Below the pieces are notes generated by a model. That model had not been told where the DNA came from, searched no databases, and saw nothing but the letters and a program-made list of their open reading frames with translations. This document shows, in pieces, positions 16,766 through 25,665 of a stretch of 64,000 bases of DNA (position 1 is the first letter of the stretch; each line of letters opens with the position of its first letter). Both the position numbers and the translations under genes were made by a program. The stretch is from Acetobacteraceae bacterium (GTDB lineage Bacteria > Pseudomonadota > Alphaproteobacteria > Acetobacterales > Acetobacteraceae). The stretch covers positions 1 to 64,000 of the forward strand of contig JAIYDD010000190.1 in the NCBI GenBank assembly GCA_027487675.1, read 5' to 3'.

Positions 16766-17566
16766 TCAGCCCGCCAGCTCGCGCGACCGCGCGGTGGCCG
16801 CGGCGATCGCCTTCGACATCAGTTCGGGCCAGGCGGCCTCCTCCATCAGGACGGCCAGCGCGCGTTCGGTGGTGCCCTTGGGGCTGGTGACGTTCTTCCG
16901 CAGCTGCGCAGCGTCCTCGGCGCTGGCGGCCAGCAGCGCGCCCGATCCCGCGACCGTCGCCCGCGCCATCCGGCGCGCCAGGTCGCGCGGGATGCCCTGC
17001 TCCACGGCCGCCTGCTCCATCAGCTCGGCCAGCAGGAAGACATAGGCCGGGCCGCCGCCGGAGACCGCGGTGACGGGGTCGAGCAGCCCCTCCTCCTCCA
17101 CCCAGGCGATCTCGCCCGTCGCACCCAGCAGCGCATCCGCCAGCGCCCGCTGGCCGGAGGACACCCCCGGGCCGGCACAGGCCACCGTGAAGCCGCGCCG
17201 CACCGCGGCCGGGGTGTTGGGCATCGCCCGCACCACCGCCGCCTCCGCGCCCAGCAGCCCCCGCATGAACGCCACCGTCCGCCCCGCCATCACCGAGGCG
17301 AAGACCGCGCCCCCCGCGAAGCGCGCATAGGCCGGCAGCGCCGCCGGCGCCTCCTGCGGCTTGATCGCCAGCACCACCGCCGCCGGCGCGAAGCCGGCCG
17401 GGATCGCCGAGGCCTCCCGCACCAGCGTCACCCCCGCCGGCGCGGCGGCGAGATAGGGGTCCACCACCACCGCCTCGGACAGGCCACGCTCGCGCCAGCC
17501 CTCCAGCATGGCGCCGCCCATCTTGCCGCAGCCGACCAGAAGCAGGGGGGGAAGGGTCTCGCTCAT
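16766..17566 (-). CDS. proC: Pyrroline-5-carboxylate reductase
   Basis: 266 residues. N-terminal NADPH-binding motif LLVGCGKMGGAMLEGW, then VLAIKPQE, RAMPNTPAAVRRGFT and the C-terminal PROSITE-like region AVSGGGPAYVFLLAEAM/L with TVAGSGALL further on. It catalyses the last step of proline synthesis. YbjN, proC and UbiK-type genes are often near one another in alphaproteobacteria; here a repeat-filled gap separates proC from the ybjN-like gene. Confidence 0.93.
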   Translation of the reverse strand: MSETLPPLLLVGCGKMGGAMLEGWRERGLSEAVVVDPYLAAAPAGVTLVREASAIPAGFAPAAVVLAIKPQEAPAALPAYARFAGGAVFASVMAGRTVAFMRGLLGAEAAVVRAMPNTPAAVRRGFTVACAGPGVSSGQRALADALLGATGEIAWVEEEGLLDPVTAVSGGGPAYVFLLAELMEQAAVEQGIPRDLARRMARATVAGSGALLAASAEDAAQLRKNVTSPKGTTERALAVLMEEAAWPELMSKAIAAATARSRELAG

Positions 17567-17651
17567 GGCGGCGAGAATCGCCGGGCGCGCGACACCTGTC
17601 CAGACGCCCGGCGGAACGGCACCGAACCAGCCGGGCCCGAGCTACGTTCGG

Positions 17652-17786
17652 ATGGGCATGACCCTGCTCCATCCGAACCACAGCCGCGAACATCCCCCGC
17701 AACTGCCGTGGGTGTTCCCCACCGTCGCCGGCACCGCCCTGGCCGCGGTCATCCTGATGGCCTTGCTGGAACGCCTGGCGGGGTGA
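17652..17786 (+). CDS. Small single-pass membrane protein
   Basis: A 44-residue frame starting at ATG 17652 (or at 17658) and divergent from proC. It has a polar N-terminus (TLLHPNHSREHPPQL) and one convincing hydrophobic helix, FPTVAGTALAAVILMALL, then RLAG. No recognised family. No clear ribosome-binding site, and short frames are common in such GC-rich DNA, so this is tentative. Confidence 0.35.
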   Translation: MGMTLLHPNHSREHPPQLPWVFPTVAGTALAAVILMALLERLAG

Positions 17787-18614
17787 CGGCGGGGCGCGAC
17801 GCGGGAGGGGCGCTGCCCCGTGGGCGCTGACTTTGGCTTGGCGACCATGGGAACGGCGACGGCGGGAGGTGCGAGGCTCCGCCTCGCGCTCCGGCCGGGG
17901 CTCTGCCCCATGGGCGCCAACTTATCACCCAACGGTGCGCGAGGTGGCCCGGGTGGAGGCGTTGCCTCCCCCCGCTACCCCCCTCCACCAGAGCTGCCGC
18001 CCTGGACCGGCATCAGCAACAAGAAAAACAGGGGAAGGGGATTACAAGGGGCCGCTGCCCCTTGGCGAGGTCCAGGGGCAGGGCCCCTGGCGGAGCGCGA
18101 GGCGGAGCGTCGCATCTGCCGCCGCCGCGATTCCGCAAGGCCGCCAAGCCGAAGTTGGCGCCTATGGGGCTCTGCCCCGGCACCCCGACAAGGGGCAGCG
18201 GCCCCTTGCAACCCCGTTTTTCTATTTGGTTCTCTTCTGACTGATGCCGGTCCAGGGCGGCAGCCCTTGTGGCGGGGGTTCGAACGCCGAAGGCGTTCGA
18301 CGGCGGAGGCAAAGCCTCCACCCGGGCCGACGGGCGCAATGCAGACCGTAAATTAGCGCCCATGGGGCGCCGCCCCTCCCCGGACACTCCCCGCCGGGGA
18401 CCGTGGCGGTCCCCGGACCCCTGCCGCCCGTGACGTCGTTGGTTGGGGGGCACGGCGCACCCGCCGGCCGAGAGCGCCGAAGAGGCCCCCGCCCCTGTCG
18501 ACGACAAGGTGTTGACGGGTCCAGGGGCGTCACGCCCCTGGCGGGGTCGCGGCACCGCCGCGACGTGCGGGGAGGGCGCCGCCCTCCCGGGGACAGCCGG
18601 AGGCGACCTCGGCG
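17787..18614. repeat. 828-base gap filled with two opposed copies of a dispersed GC-rich module
   Basis: No credible gene here. The DNA is a patchwork of short palindromes (gcgaggctccgcctcgc at 17871, ggggctctgcccc). One reverse-oriented copy of the dispersed module spans about 17948-18112 (gaggcgttgcctc, the GAAAAAC word at 18023, cagggcccctggcggagcg). A forward copy spans about 18154-18330 (ggggctctgccccggcaccc, CGTTTTTC-like word, gccggtccagggcggcagccc, ggcaaagcctcc). From 18355 to 18600 a second family begins (ccccgccggggaccgtggcggtccccgg). The gap lies between the converging small gene at 17652 and the ybjN-like gene. Confidence 0.7.
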
Positions 18615-19121
18615 CTACGCCTCGCCCACGCAGTCCAGCATGGCGGCCTGCAGCGCCTCGGCGGGCGACTTGCCGCCCCAGAGCACGAACTGGAAGGCGG
18701 GGAAGAAGCGCTCGCATTCGGTCAGCGCGATGTCGACCATGTCCTCGAGCGATTCGGCCGAGGCGCCAGGCGCACCGCGCAGCAGCACGGCGTGGCGATA
18801 GACCGGCACGCCGTCGTCGCTGTCGATGCCGAAATGGCCGATCCACAGCTTCTCGTTCGCCAGCGACAGCAATTCGAACAGCTTGTCGCGCTTGGCCGCC
18901 GGCACCTTCATGTCGAAGGCGCAGGAAAAATGCATGGCGCTGATCTCGGTGGACCAGGAGAAGAACAGGCCGTAGTCGCACCACTTGCCCGGCGCCTCGG
19001 CCGCCATCTCGCTGTCGGAGCGGCGGTCGAAGGCCCATTCGTTGGCCGTGACGATCTGTTCCATGACGTCCAGGGGGTTGGCGGAGCGGGTGCTCCGGTC
19101 CTGGGTGATGAAGGCGGACAT
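18615..19121 (-). CDS. YbjN-domain protein
   Basis: 168-residue protein of the YbjN type, a fold resembling type III secretion chaperones. Features: NPLDVMEQIVTANEWAFDR at the N-terminus, GLFFSWSTEISAMHFSCAF, NEKLWIGHFGID and VYRHAVLLRG. The molecular role of the family is not settled. The start at 19121 has GGAGG eight bases upstream. In many relatives it sits directly beside proC; here 828 bases of repeats and a small gene separate them. Confidence 0.85.
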   Translation of the reverse strand: MSAFITQDRSTRSANPLDVMEQIVTANEWAFDRRSDSEMAAEAPGKWCDYGLFFSWSTEISAMHFSCAFDMKVPAAKRDKLFELLSLANEKLWIGHFGIDSDDGVPVYRHAVLLRGAPGASAESLEDMVDIALTECERFFPAFQFVLWGGKSPAEALQAAMLDCVGEA

Positions 19122-19327
19122 CGCGGCACCTCCTGCGCCCGGCGGGCGTCGTGGAACGCGTCGTGGTCCGGTGGCCCCCTGATCCGACGGTGCGGCACCC
19201 GAAGTCTTGGGGGTCGATCCGCGAATCGCCACCATCCCTAGGCAAGCTTACGCATCCGCACAACACCGCGGCAAGGCTGCGGTTCGCCGGCGCGCCGGGC
19301 TGGGTGGGGTTTCGCGGGCCCGCCGTT

Positions 19328-19642
19328 TCAGCCAGCCGGCGGCGGCTCGGGCGGCGGGGCGACCTCCGCGGCCAGGCGCGCTTCCAGCGCGGCGACGCGG
19401 GCGGCCAGCGCCTCCGCCTCCTCCCGCGCGCGGCGGGCGACTTCCATGGTGGCGTCCAGATCCTCGCGCCGGACCAGGTCGAGCTTCGCGGCCATGGCCT
19501 CGACCTGGGCGCGGGCCATCGCCTCCACCTCCGTGCGCATCGCCGCCATCACGGAGAAGGCGCCGCCGGCCATGCCCGCCAGGTCGTCGAACAGGCCGCG
19601 CTTGCCGCCCCGCATGCCGCTGTCCCCGTTGCCGCCGTTCAT
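19328..19642 (-). CDS. ubiK: UbiK/BMFP accessory factor
   Basis: 104 residues: RGLFDDLAGMAGGAFSVM, then DLVRREDLDATMEVARRAREEAEALAARVAALEARL, a coiled coil typical of the BMFP domain, ending in a Pro-rich tail. UbiK proteins assist the soluble ubiquinone-synthesis complex and bind lipids. GGAGG precedes the ATG at 19642. With the COQ9 gene 3 kb away, it suggests a loose quinone-related neighbourhood. The hldD-lgt-methyltransferase-pgeF block that follows divergently is its usual neighbour. Confidence 0.8.
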   Translation of the reverse strand: MNGGNGDSGMRGGKRGLFDDLAGMAGGAFSVMAAMRTEVEAMARAQVEAMAAKLDLVRREDLDATMEVARRAREEAEALAARVAALEARLAAEVAPPPEPPPAG

Positions 19643-19696
19643 GCCCTGCCTCCGTTCGCCTCGCCCCAGGGGCGCGGCCTGAATCGTGATGCCCGC

Positions 19697-19826
19697 GGCG
19701 AGGCTTGCCCCGCCACACCCATGGCGCGGCTTGTGCCGCCACACCCGTGGCGCGGCTTGTGCCGCCACACCCGTGGCGCGGCTTGTGCCGCCACACCCGT
19801 GGCGCGGCTTGTGCCGCCGCGACGCC
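19697..19826. repeat. 26-bp tandem repeat, about five copies, between ubiK and hldD
   Basis: Direct tandem repeat with a period of exactly 26 bases. Units begin GGCGCGGCTTGTGCCGCCAC at 19723, 19749, 19775 and 19801, and a diverged first unit precedes them from 19697. Three units are almost identical. The period is not a multiple of three and the array sits in a divergent intergenic region, so it is non-coding. Each unit contains the palindrome GGCGGCACAAGCCGCC read on the minus strand, with TTGTGC at its centre. Confidence 0.9.
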
Positions 19827-19838
19827 GGCGCCTATACC
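19809..19838 (+). promoter_or_regulatory. Putative hldD promoter borrowing its -35 from the tandem array
   Basis: TTGTGC at 19809-19814, an 18-base spacer, then TATACC at 19833-19838, about 65 bases upstream of the hldD start. The -35-like hexamer belongs to the last unit of the 26-bp array. The match to sigma-70 consensus is partial, so this is a candidate only. Confidence 0.35.
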
Positions 19839-19903
19839 CCCCGGCCGATGCGGGGGCGAGGCGCCGCCCGCCCGCGCAACCACCCGCCCTGGGATGCCTG
19901 CCG

Positions 19904-20896
19904 ATGTATGTGGTCACCGGCGGCGCCGGGTTCATCGGATCGAACCTCGTCGCCGCGCTTTGTACCCGCGGCGAGGAGGTGGTGGTGGTGGACCGGCTGC
20001 GCGAGGGGACGCCCGGCCGCGAGAAATGGCGCAACCTGGCCAAGCACGGCATCGCCGGCATCGTCCCGCCGGAGGGCCTGCCGGCCTTCTGGGAAAGCGC
20101 CCGCGGCGTCAGAGCCGTGCTGCACATGGGCGCGATCAGCGCCACCACCGCGACCGATGGCGACCTCGTCGCCGCCACCAACCTGACGCTGCCCCTGTGG
20201 CTGTGGGAGGCCTGCGCGGCGCGCGGCGTGTCCTTCATCTATGCCTCCTCCGCCGCGACCTATGGCGATGGCGCGCTGGGCTTCGAGGACGATGCGCGGC
20301 CGGCCGCGCTGGCGGCGCTCCGGCCGCTCAACCTCTATGGCTGGTCGAAGCTCGCCTTCGACCGGCGCGTGGCGGACATGCTGGCGCGCGGGAAGCCGGC
20401 GCCGCCGCAATGGGCGGGGCTTCGCTTCTTCAACGTCTATGGCCCGAACGAATACCACAAGGGCCGCATGGCCAGCGTGGTGTTCCACAAGTTCCACGAG
20501 GTGATGGCGGGCAACCCGGCGCGGCTGTTCCGCTCGGACCGCGACGGCGTGGCGGATGGCGCGCAGATGCGCGACTTCGTGCATGTGGACGATTGCGTCG
20601 CCGTGATGCTCTGGCTGCTGGACAATCCGCGCGCCGGCGGGCTGTTCAACGTCGGCTCCGGGCAGGCGCGCAGCTTCCTCGACCTGGTGCGGGCGATGTT
20701 CGCGGGGCTCGGCCAGAACGACCGGATCGAGTTCGTGGACATGCCGGCCGACCTGCGCGGCAGGTACCAGTATTTCACCGAAGCGCCGCTGGGGCGGCTG
20801 CGCGCGGCGGGCTACGACCGGCCGACCATCGGGCTGGAGGACGGCGTGGGAAGCTACGTGCGCGACTTCCTGATGCGGCCGGACCCGCATCGCTGA
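19904..20896 (+). CDS. hldD: ADP-L-glycero-D-manno-heptose 6-epimerase
   Basis: 330-residue SDR-type epimerase making ADP-L-glycero-D-manno-heptose for the LPS inner core. The N-terminal VVTGGAGFIGSNLVAAL binds NADP, ATYGDG follows near residue 120, and the catalytic Tyr/Lys are in YGWSKLAFD near residue 146. RFFNVYGPNEYHKGRMASV and the C-terminal GRYQYFTEA are typical of HldD. The start MYVVTGG at 19904 fits the family. Its stop and the lgt start share one base (TGATG). Confidence 0.92.
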   Translation: MYVVTGGAGFIGSNLVAALCTRGEEVVVVDRLREGTPGREKWRNLAKHGIAGIVPPEGLPAFWESARGVRAVLHMGAISATTATDGDLVAATNLTLPLWLWEACAARGVSFIYASSAATYGDGALGFEDDARPAALAALRPLNLYGWSKLAFDRRVADMLARGKPAPPQWAGLRFFNVYGPNEYHKGRMASVVFHKFHEVMAGNPARLFRSDRDGVADGAQMRDFVHVDDCVAVMLWLLDNPRAGGLFNVGSGQARSFLDLVRAMFAGLGQNDRIEFVDMPADLRGRYQYFTEAPLGRLRAAGYDRPTIGLEDGVGSYVRDFLMRPDPHR

Positions 20897-21717
20897 TGCT
20901 GGCCGCCACCGTCCTGCCGGCCATCGCCTTCCCCGCCATCGACCCGGTCGCCATCGCCATCGGGCCCTTCGCGCTGCGCTGGTACGCGCTGGCCTATATC
21001 GCCGGCATCGTGCTGGGCTGGTGGCTCGCGAGGCGGCTGCTGGCGCTGGCGCCCGTCGCGGCCAGCCGGGACCAGGCGGACGACTTCGTCACCTGGGTGA
21101 CGCTCGGCATCATCCTCGGCGGGCGGCTGGGCTACGTGCTGTTCTACCGCCCTGGCTACTACGTGACGGCGCCGTGGGAGGCGCTGTTCCTCTGGCAGGG
21201 CGGCATGGCCTTCCATGGCGGCGTGGTCGGCGTGGTGGTGGCGCTGCTGTGGTTCTGCCGGCGGCAGGGGCTGGATCCCTTCATGTTCGGCGACCGCGTG
21301 GTGGCGGTGGTGCCGATCGGGCTGTTCCTCGGGCGGCTGGCGAACTTCGCCAATGGCGAGCTGTGGGGGCGCGTCACCGACGTGCCCTGGGGCATGGTCT
21401 TCCCCGGCGCGGGGCCGGAGCCGCGGCATCCTTCCCAGCTCTACCAGGCCTTCCTGGAAGGGCTCTGCCTGTTCGTGCTGCTGCAGGTCCTGGTGCGCAT
21501 CCCCGCCGTGCGCGTGCGGCCGGGCATGGTCTGCGGCGCCTTCCTGCTGGGCTATGGCGTGGCGCGCATCATCGGCGAGTTCTTCCGCCAGCCCGACGCG
21601 CATCTGGGCTTCCTGTTCGCCGGCGCCACGATGGGGCAGCTGCTCTCGCTGCCGATGCTGGCGGCCGGCGCCTGGCTGGTGTGGCGGGCGCGGACGCGGC
21701 CGCCGGTGCGGGCGTGA
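20896..21717 (+). CDS. lgt: Prolipoprotein diacylglyceryl transferase
   Basis: 273-residue inner-membrane enzyme that moves diacylglyceryl from phosphatidylglycerol to the lipobox cysteine of prolipoproteins. Seven hydrophobic segments. The signature GRLANFANGELWGR is present near residue 148, preceded by FHGGVVG near 110, and HPSQLYQ and GEFFRQPD follow. It overlaps hldD by one base. It would act on the lipoproteins encoded at 4567 and 23578. Confidence 0.95.
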   Translation: MLAATVLPAIAFPAIDPVAIAIGPFALRWYALAYIAGIVLGWWLARRLLALAPVAASRDQADDFVTWVTLGIILGGRLGYVLFYRPGYYVTAPWEALFLWQGGMAFHGGVVGVVVALLWFCRRQGLDPFMFGDRVVAVVPIGLFLGRLANFANGELWGRVTDVPWGMVFPGAGPEPRHPSQLYQAFLEGLCLFVLLQVLVRIPAVRVRPGMVCGAFLLGYGVARIIGEFFRQPDAHLGFLFAGATMGQLLSLPMLAAGAWLVWRARTRPPVRA

Positions 21718-21730
21718 CCAGGGCGGGGCG

Positions 21731-22747
21731 ATGAGCCATCCCGCGCCCGAGCGGCTGGACCGCTTCATGGCGCGCGCCGCCGCCGCCTACTACGCCGCGC
21801 CACGCTCGCCCTTCGGCCGCGGCGGCGACTTCACCACCGCGCCCGAGATCTCCCAGGCCTTCGGCGAGGTGCTGGGCGCCTGGTGCGCCGTGGCCTGGCA
21901 GGCGATGGGCCGCCCCGATCCGGTGATCCTGGCCGAGGCCGGGCCCGGCCGCGGCACGCTGATGGCGGACGCGCTGCGCGCCATCGCGCAGGTGGCGCCC
22001 GGCTTCCGCGCCGCGCTGCGGCTGCATCTGGTCGAGACCTCCCCCGCCCTGCGCCAGGCGCAGCGCGCGGCGCTCGGCGATGCGGTCGCGGCCTGGCACG
22101 ACGCGATCGGCGCGCTGCCCGACGGGCCGCTGCTGCTGCTGGCCAACGAGTTCCTGGACGCGCTGCCGATCCGCCAATTCGTCCGCGGCGGCGACGGATG
22201 GGTGGAGCGCTTCGTGGCGGATGGCGGCTTTGTCGAGGCCCCGGCCGAGGCCCCCCCGCCCCTGCCCGCCGACGCGCCGGAGGGTGTGGTGAAGGAAGTG
22301 GCCGAGGCCGCGCTGGCCATCGCCGCCGCGCTCAGCGCCCGCGTCGCGGCGCAGGGCGGCGTGGCGCTGCTGGTCGATTACGGCCCGGCCGCGCCTTCCT
22401 TCGGCGACACGCTGCAGGCGATGCGGGCGCATGAGCGGGGGCTCGACCCGCTGGCCGAGCCCGGATCGCGCGACCTGACGGCGCATGTGGATTTTCCCGC
22501 CCTGGCCGCCGCCGCGCGCGCCGCCGGCGCCGCCGTGCACGGGCCGCTGCCGCAGGGCCTGGTGCTGCAGCGCCTCGGCCTGATGACGCGGGCGGCGATG
22601 CTGGCGCAGGCGCGGCCGCGGCTGGCGGGCGAGATCCTGTCGGGCGCGGAGCGGCTGGTCGCGGCCGAAGGCATGGGCCGGCTGTTCAAGATGCTCGCCA
22701 TCGCCGATCCAGCCCTGCCCCCCTTGCCGGGATTCGAGACCGCATGA
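21731..22747 (+). CDS. SAM-dependent methyltransferase, MidA/NDUFAF7 family
   Basis: 338 residues. GDFTTAPEISQAFGE near the N-terminus, the SAM motif ILAEAGPGRGTLMADALR, LLLLANEFLDALPIRQF and VDYGP are signatures of the family whose mitochondrial member NDUFAF7 methylates an arginine of complex I. The bacterial substrate is not established. It is between lgt and pgeF, the standard alphaproteobacterial order, and overlaps pgeF by four bases (ATGA). Confidence 0.88.
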   Translation: MSHPAPERLDRFMARAAAAYYAAPRSPFGRGGDFTTAPEISQAFGEVLGAWCAVAWQAMGRPDPVILAEAGPGRGTLMADALRAIAQVAPGFRAALRLHLVETSPALRQAQRAALGDAVAAWHDAIGALPDGPLLLLANEFLDALPIRQFVRGGDGWVERFVADGGFVEAPAEAPPPLPADAPEGVVKEVAEAALAIAAALSARVAAQGGVALLVDYGPAAPSFGDTLQAMRAHERGLDPLAEPGSRDLTAHVDFPALAAAARAAGAAVHGPLPQGLVLQRLGLMTRAAMLAQARPRLAGEILSGAERLVAAEGMGRLFKMLAIADPALPPLPGFETA

Positions 22748-23511
22748 CCGCCCCCGAGCCCATCGCCGCCACGCTGCTGCCGGTGCCGCATGGCTTCTTC
22801 ACCCGCGCCGGCGGCGTCTCCTCCGGCGGCTTCGCGACGCTGAACTGCTCGCTTTCCGGCCGCGACGACCCGGAGGCGGTGCGCCGGAACCGCGCGCGCG
22901 CGGCGGCGAGCCTGGGGCATCCGCCCGCCGCGCTGCTCGGGCTGACGCAGGTGCATGGGGTGGCCGTCGCCGATGCCCGCGCGCCCTGGCCCGGGGATGA
23001 GCGCCCGGAGGCCGATGCGCTGGTGACCGACCGGCGCGGCCAGCTGCTCGGCATCGTCACCGCCGATTGCGCGCCGGTGCTGTTCGCCGATGCCGGGGCC
23101 GGGGTGATCGGCGCGGCGCATGCCGGCTGGCGCGGCGCGGTGGCCGGCGTGCTGGAAGCGACGATCGAAGCCATGGAAGGGCTGGGCGCGGCGCGCGCGC
23201 GGATCGTCGCGGTGATCGGCCCCTGCATCGGACAGGCCAGCTACGAGGTGGCGGCGGACCTGCGCGACGCGGTGCTGGCGCGGGCTGCCGCCGATGCGCG
23301 CTTCTTCGCCGATGGCGCGCGGCCGGGGCGCTGGCAGTTCGACCTGCCCGGCTATTGCCTGGCGCGGCTGCACGCCGCCGGGGTGGGCCGGGCGGGCGCG
23401 CTCGGCCTCGACACGCTGGCGGAGGAGGCGCGCTTCTTCAGCCATCGCCGCCGCACCCTGGCTGGCGAGGGGCCGATCGGGCACCAACTCTCGGCCATCG
23501 CGCTGCCCTGA
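22744..23511 (+). CDS. pgeF: Peptidoglycan editing factor / polyphenol oxidase family
   Basis: 255-residue protein of the YfiH/laccase-domain family. The zinc/copper-site motifs are intact: LTQVHG, VTADCAPVLF, AAHAGWRGAVAGVL and IGPCIGQASYEV, with FDLPGYCLARL downstream. Family members remove wrongly incorporated L-serine from peptidoglycan precursors or act as purine nucleoside-cleaving enzymes. Coupled to the methyltransferase upstream. Confidence 0.9.
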   Translation: MTAPEPIAATLLPVPHGFFTRAGGVSSGGFATLNCSLSGRDDPEAVRRNRARAAASLGHPPAALLGLTQVHGVAVADARAPWPGDERPEADALVTDRRGQLLGIVTADCAPVLFADAGAGVIGAAHAGWRGAVAGVLEATIEAMEGLGAARARIVAVIGPCIGQASYEVAADLRDAVLARAAADARFFADGARPGRWQFDLPGYCLARLHAAGVGRAGALGLDTLAEEARFFSHRRRTLAGEGPIGHQLSAIALP

Positions 23512-23522
23512 GGTAAGCACCC

Positions 23523-23591
23523 ATGCCCTACATGGTGATGTTCCTGATGATGATCCTGCTGACCCTCATGGTCTCCTGTGCCCTCATCTGA
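23523..23591 (+). CDS. Tiny hydrophobic 22-residue peptide ORF
   Basis: An ATG at 23523, eight bases after a GAGGT ribosome-binding match that overlaps the pgeF stop, opens a 22-codon frame: Met-rich (7 Met) and almost wholly hydrophobic (MPYMVMFLMMILLTLMVSC then ALI). Its stop lies 14 bases inside the following lipoprotein gene, so it could couple translation of that gene or act as a small membrane peptide. Too short to recognise; real translation is unproven. Confidence 0.4.
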   Translation: MPYMVMFLMMILLTLMVSCALI

Positions 23592-24558
23592 GCGGATCGC
23601 GCGGCGGGGGCTGCTGGCGCTGCCGCTGCTGCTCGGCGCCTGCGCCGGGCTGCCGCAGCCCTTCCGCGGCAATCCGGGGACGGTGGCGCGGCGGCTGGCG
23701 CAGCCCCCCGGCTACCGCATCGCCGTGCCCCCGCCGGAGGCCGCGCTGCTGCCGGATGCCGAGGCCGGCCTGCTGGCCCGCGCCATGGCCGAGGCGCTGA
23801 AGGCGCAGGAGGTTCCGGCGGTGGCCGAGGAGGGCCTGCCGCTCGACTGGGTGCTGGACATCGCGGCAGAGCGCCAGGGCGCCAGCGTGCTGCCCCGCTT
23901 CGCGCTGCGCGATGCCGATGGAAGGCTGCTCGGCCAGCTCTCGGGCCGCGCGGTGCCGGCGCGCGACTGGGCCGCGGGGTCGGAAGCGGTGCTGCGCGCC
24001 AGCGCGACGGAGGCCGCGCCGCGCCTGGCGGAGCTGGTGGCCCGCGTGGACGCCACCCGCCGGACGGGGGATGAGCGCGCCAGCGGCCGCGTGGTGCCGG
24101 TGGTGCGGCTGCTGCCGGTGCGCGGCGCGCCGGGCGATGGCAACCGCAGCCTGACGGCGCGCATGGCGGAACGGATGGCCGCCCTCGGCCTGCTGGTGCA
24201 GGAGCAGGCGGAGGGCGCGGATTTCGCCGTGCAGGGCCGCGTGGACATGGCGCGCGCCGGGCGCGGGCTGCAGCGCGTGGAGATCGTCTGGGTCGTCTCC
24301 CGCCGCGACGGCGAGGATCTGGGCCGCGTGCTGCAGCTGAACGAGGTGCCGGCCGGCAGCCTGGACGGGCTCTGGGCCGATGTCGCCTTCGTGGTGGCGG
24401 AGGAAGCGGCCGGCGGCGTGCGGCAGGTGATCGCCAATGCCGGGGGCCTGCCGGCGGCGCCGGCCCCGGCGGCGGCCCAGCCGGCGGTTGCACCGGCGGC
24501 CGCGCCGGCGACCCCTGCGCGCGGCGCCCCGGCGCGGCCGCGCGGACGGGCACGGTGA
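23578..24558 (+). CDS. Predicted lipoprotein of unknown function
   Basis: 326 residues from a GTG at 23578, with no ribosome-binding site of its own. N-terminal ARRGLLALPLLLGAC is a lipoprotein signal with Cys near residue 22 and also carries an Arg-Arg pair. The mature region has repeated short motifs of the kind seen in envelope accessory proteins (MAEALKAQEVPAV; MAERMAALGLLVQEQ; VEIVWVVSRRDGEDLGRVLQLNEVPAGSLDG cut into two strands). It ends in an Ala/Pro-rich tail. No domain recognised. It lies between pgeF and prs. Confidence 0.7.
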   Translation: MPSSERIARRGLLALPLLLGACAGLPQPFRGNPGTVARRLAQPPGYRIAVPPPEAALLPDAEAGLLARAMAEALKAQEVPAVAEEGLPLDWVLDIAAERQGASVLPRFALRDADGRLLGQLSGRAVPARDWAAGSEAVLRASATEAAPRLAELVARVDATRRTGDERASGRVVPVVRLLPVRGAPGDGNRSLTARMAERMAALGLLVQEQAEGADFAVQGRVDMARAGRGLQRVEIVWVVSRRDGEDLGRVLQLNEVPAGSLDGLWADVAFVVAEEAAGGVRQVIANAGGLPAAPAPAAAQPAVAPAAAPATPARGAPARPRGRAR

Positions 24559-24723
24559 CCCGCCCGCAGCGCCGCGCGCGATGACGTTGCGGCGGCGCGC
24601 GGCGGGCATGCGCCCGGCTCATCGCGGCGCGATGGACACCCGATTGTCACGTTGCTATCCGGGCGGCGCCGACGGCGGCCCTGCCGCGGGCGGCGCGCAG
24701 GCTTCCCACGGGGTTCGGGCCGC

Positions 24724-25656
24724 ATGAAGATCATCGCCTGCAACAGCAACCGCCCGCTGGCCGAGGCGGTGGCCGCGGCGCTCGGGATCCCGCTGACCCA
24801 GGCCTCCGTCCGGCGATTCGCCGACATGGAGATCTTCGTCGAGATCCACGAGAACGTGCGCGGCGAGGATGTCTTCGTCGTGCAGTCCACCAGCTACCCG
24901 GCGAACGACAACCTGATGGAGCTGCTGATCATGCTGGACGCGCTGCGGCGCGCCAGCGCGCGGCGCATCACGGCGGTGATCCCCTATTTCGGCTATGCGC
25001 GGCAGGACCGGAAGTCGGGCAGCCGCACGCCGATCAGCGCCAAGCTGGTGGCGAACCTGATCGTGGAAGCCGGCGCGCACCGCGTGCTGACGATGGACCT
25101 GCATGCCGGGCAGATCCAGGGCTTCTTCGACATCCCCGTCGACAACCTCTTCGCCGCGCCGCTGTTCTCCCGCGACATCCAGGAACGCTTCGCCGGGCGC
25201 GACCTGATGGTCGTCTCCCCCGATGTGGGCGGCGTGGTGCGCGCGCGCGCCATCGCGGCGCGGATCCACACGGACCTGGCCATCATCGACAAGCGCCGGC
25301 CTCGCGCCGGCGTGTCCGAGGTGATGAACGTGATCGGCGAGGTCGAGGGCCGGCACTGCATCCTGGTGGACGACATCGTGGACAGCGGCGGCACGCTGTG
25401 CAACGCGGCGGAGGCGCTGCTGAAGAACGGCGCCAAGTCGGCCAGCGTCTATGTCACGCATGGCGTCTTCTCGGGCGGCGCGGTGGCGCGCGTCGGCGCC
25501 GCGGCGCTCGAGACGATGGTGGTGACGGACAGCATCCTGGCGACGGAGGCCGTGCGCGTCAGCCGCAACATCAAGCAGCTGACCATCGCCAACCTGCTGG
25601 CCGAGGCGATGAAGCGCATCAGCGAGGAGAGCAGCGTCTCCTCGCTGTTCGAGTGA
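24724..25656 (+). CDS. prs: Ribose-phosphate pyrophosphokinase
   Basis: 310 residues, family length. It makes PRPP from ribose-5-phosphate and [21 protein letters not shown], the ATP-binding flexible loop [18 protein letters not shown] near residue 96, [30 protein letters not shown] and the PRPP loop [13 protein letters not shown] near 217 are all present. The 165-base gap upstream shows no definite promoter. Confidence 0.96.
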   Translation: MKIIACNSNRPLAEAVAAALGIPLTQASVRRFADMEIFVEIHENVRGEDVFVVQSTSYPANDNLMELLIMLDALRRASARRITAVIPYFGYARQDRKSGSRTPISAKLVANLIVEAGAHRVLTMDLHAGQIQGFFDIPVDNLFAAPLFSRDIQERFAGRDLMVVSPDVGGVVRARAIAARIHTDLAIIDKRRPRAGVSEVMNVIGEVEGRHCILVDDIVDSGGTLCNAAEALLKNGAKSASVYVTHGVFSGGAVARVGAAALETMVVTDSILATEAVRVSRNIKQLTIANLLAEAMKRISEESSVSSLFE

Positions 25657-25665
25657 AGCCGGCGC

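Noticed and set aside
17787..18614. Insertion sequence or prophage remnant
   Set aside because: No transposase or integrase fragment in any frame; only palindromic repeat modules shared with other junctions.
19697..19826. CRISPR array
   Set aside because: The 26-base units are directly adjacent with no unique spacers, and no cas gene is present.
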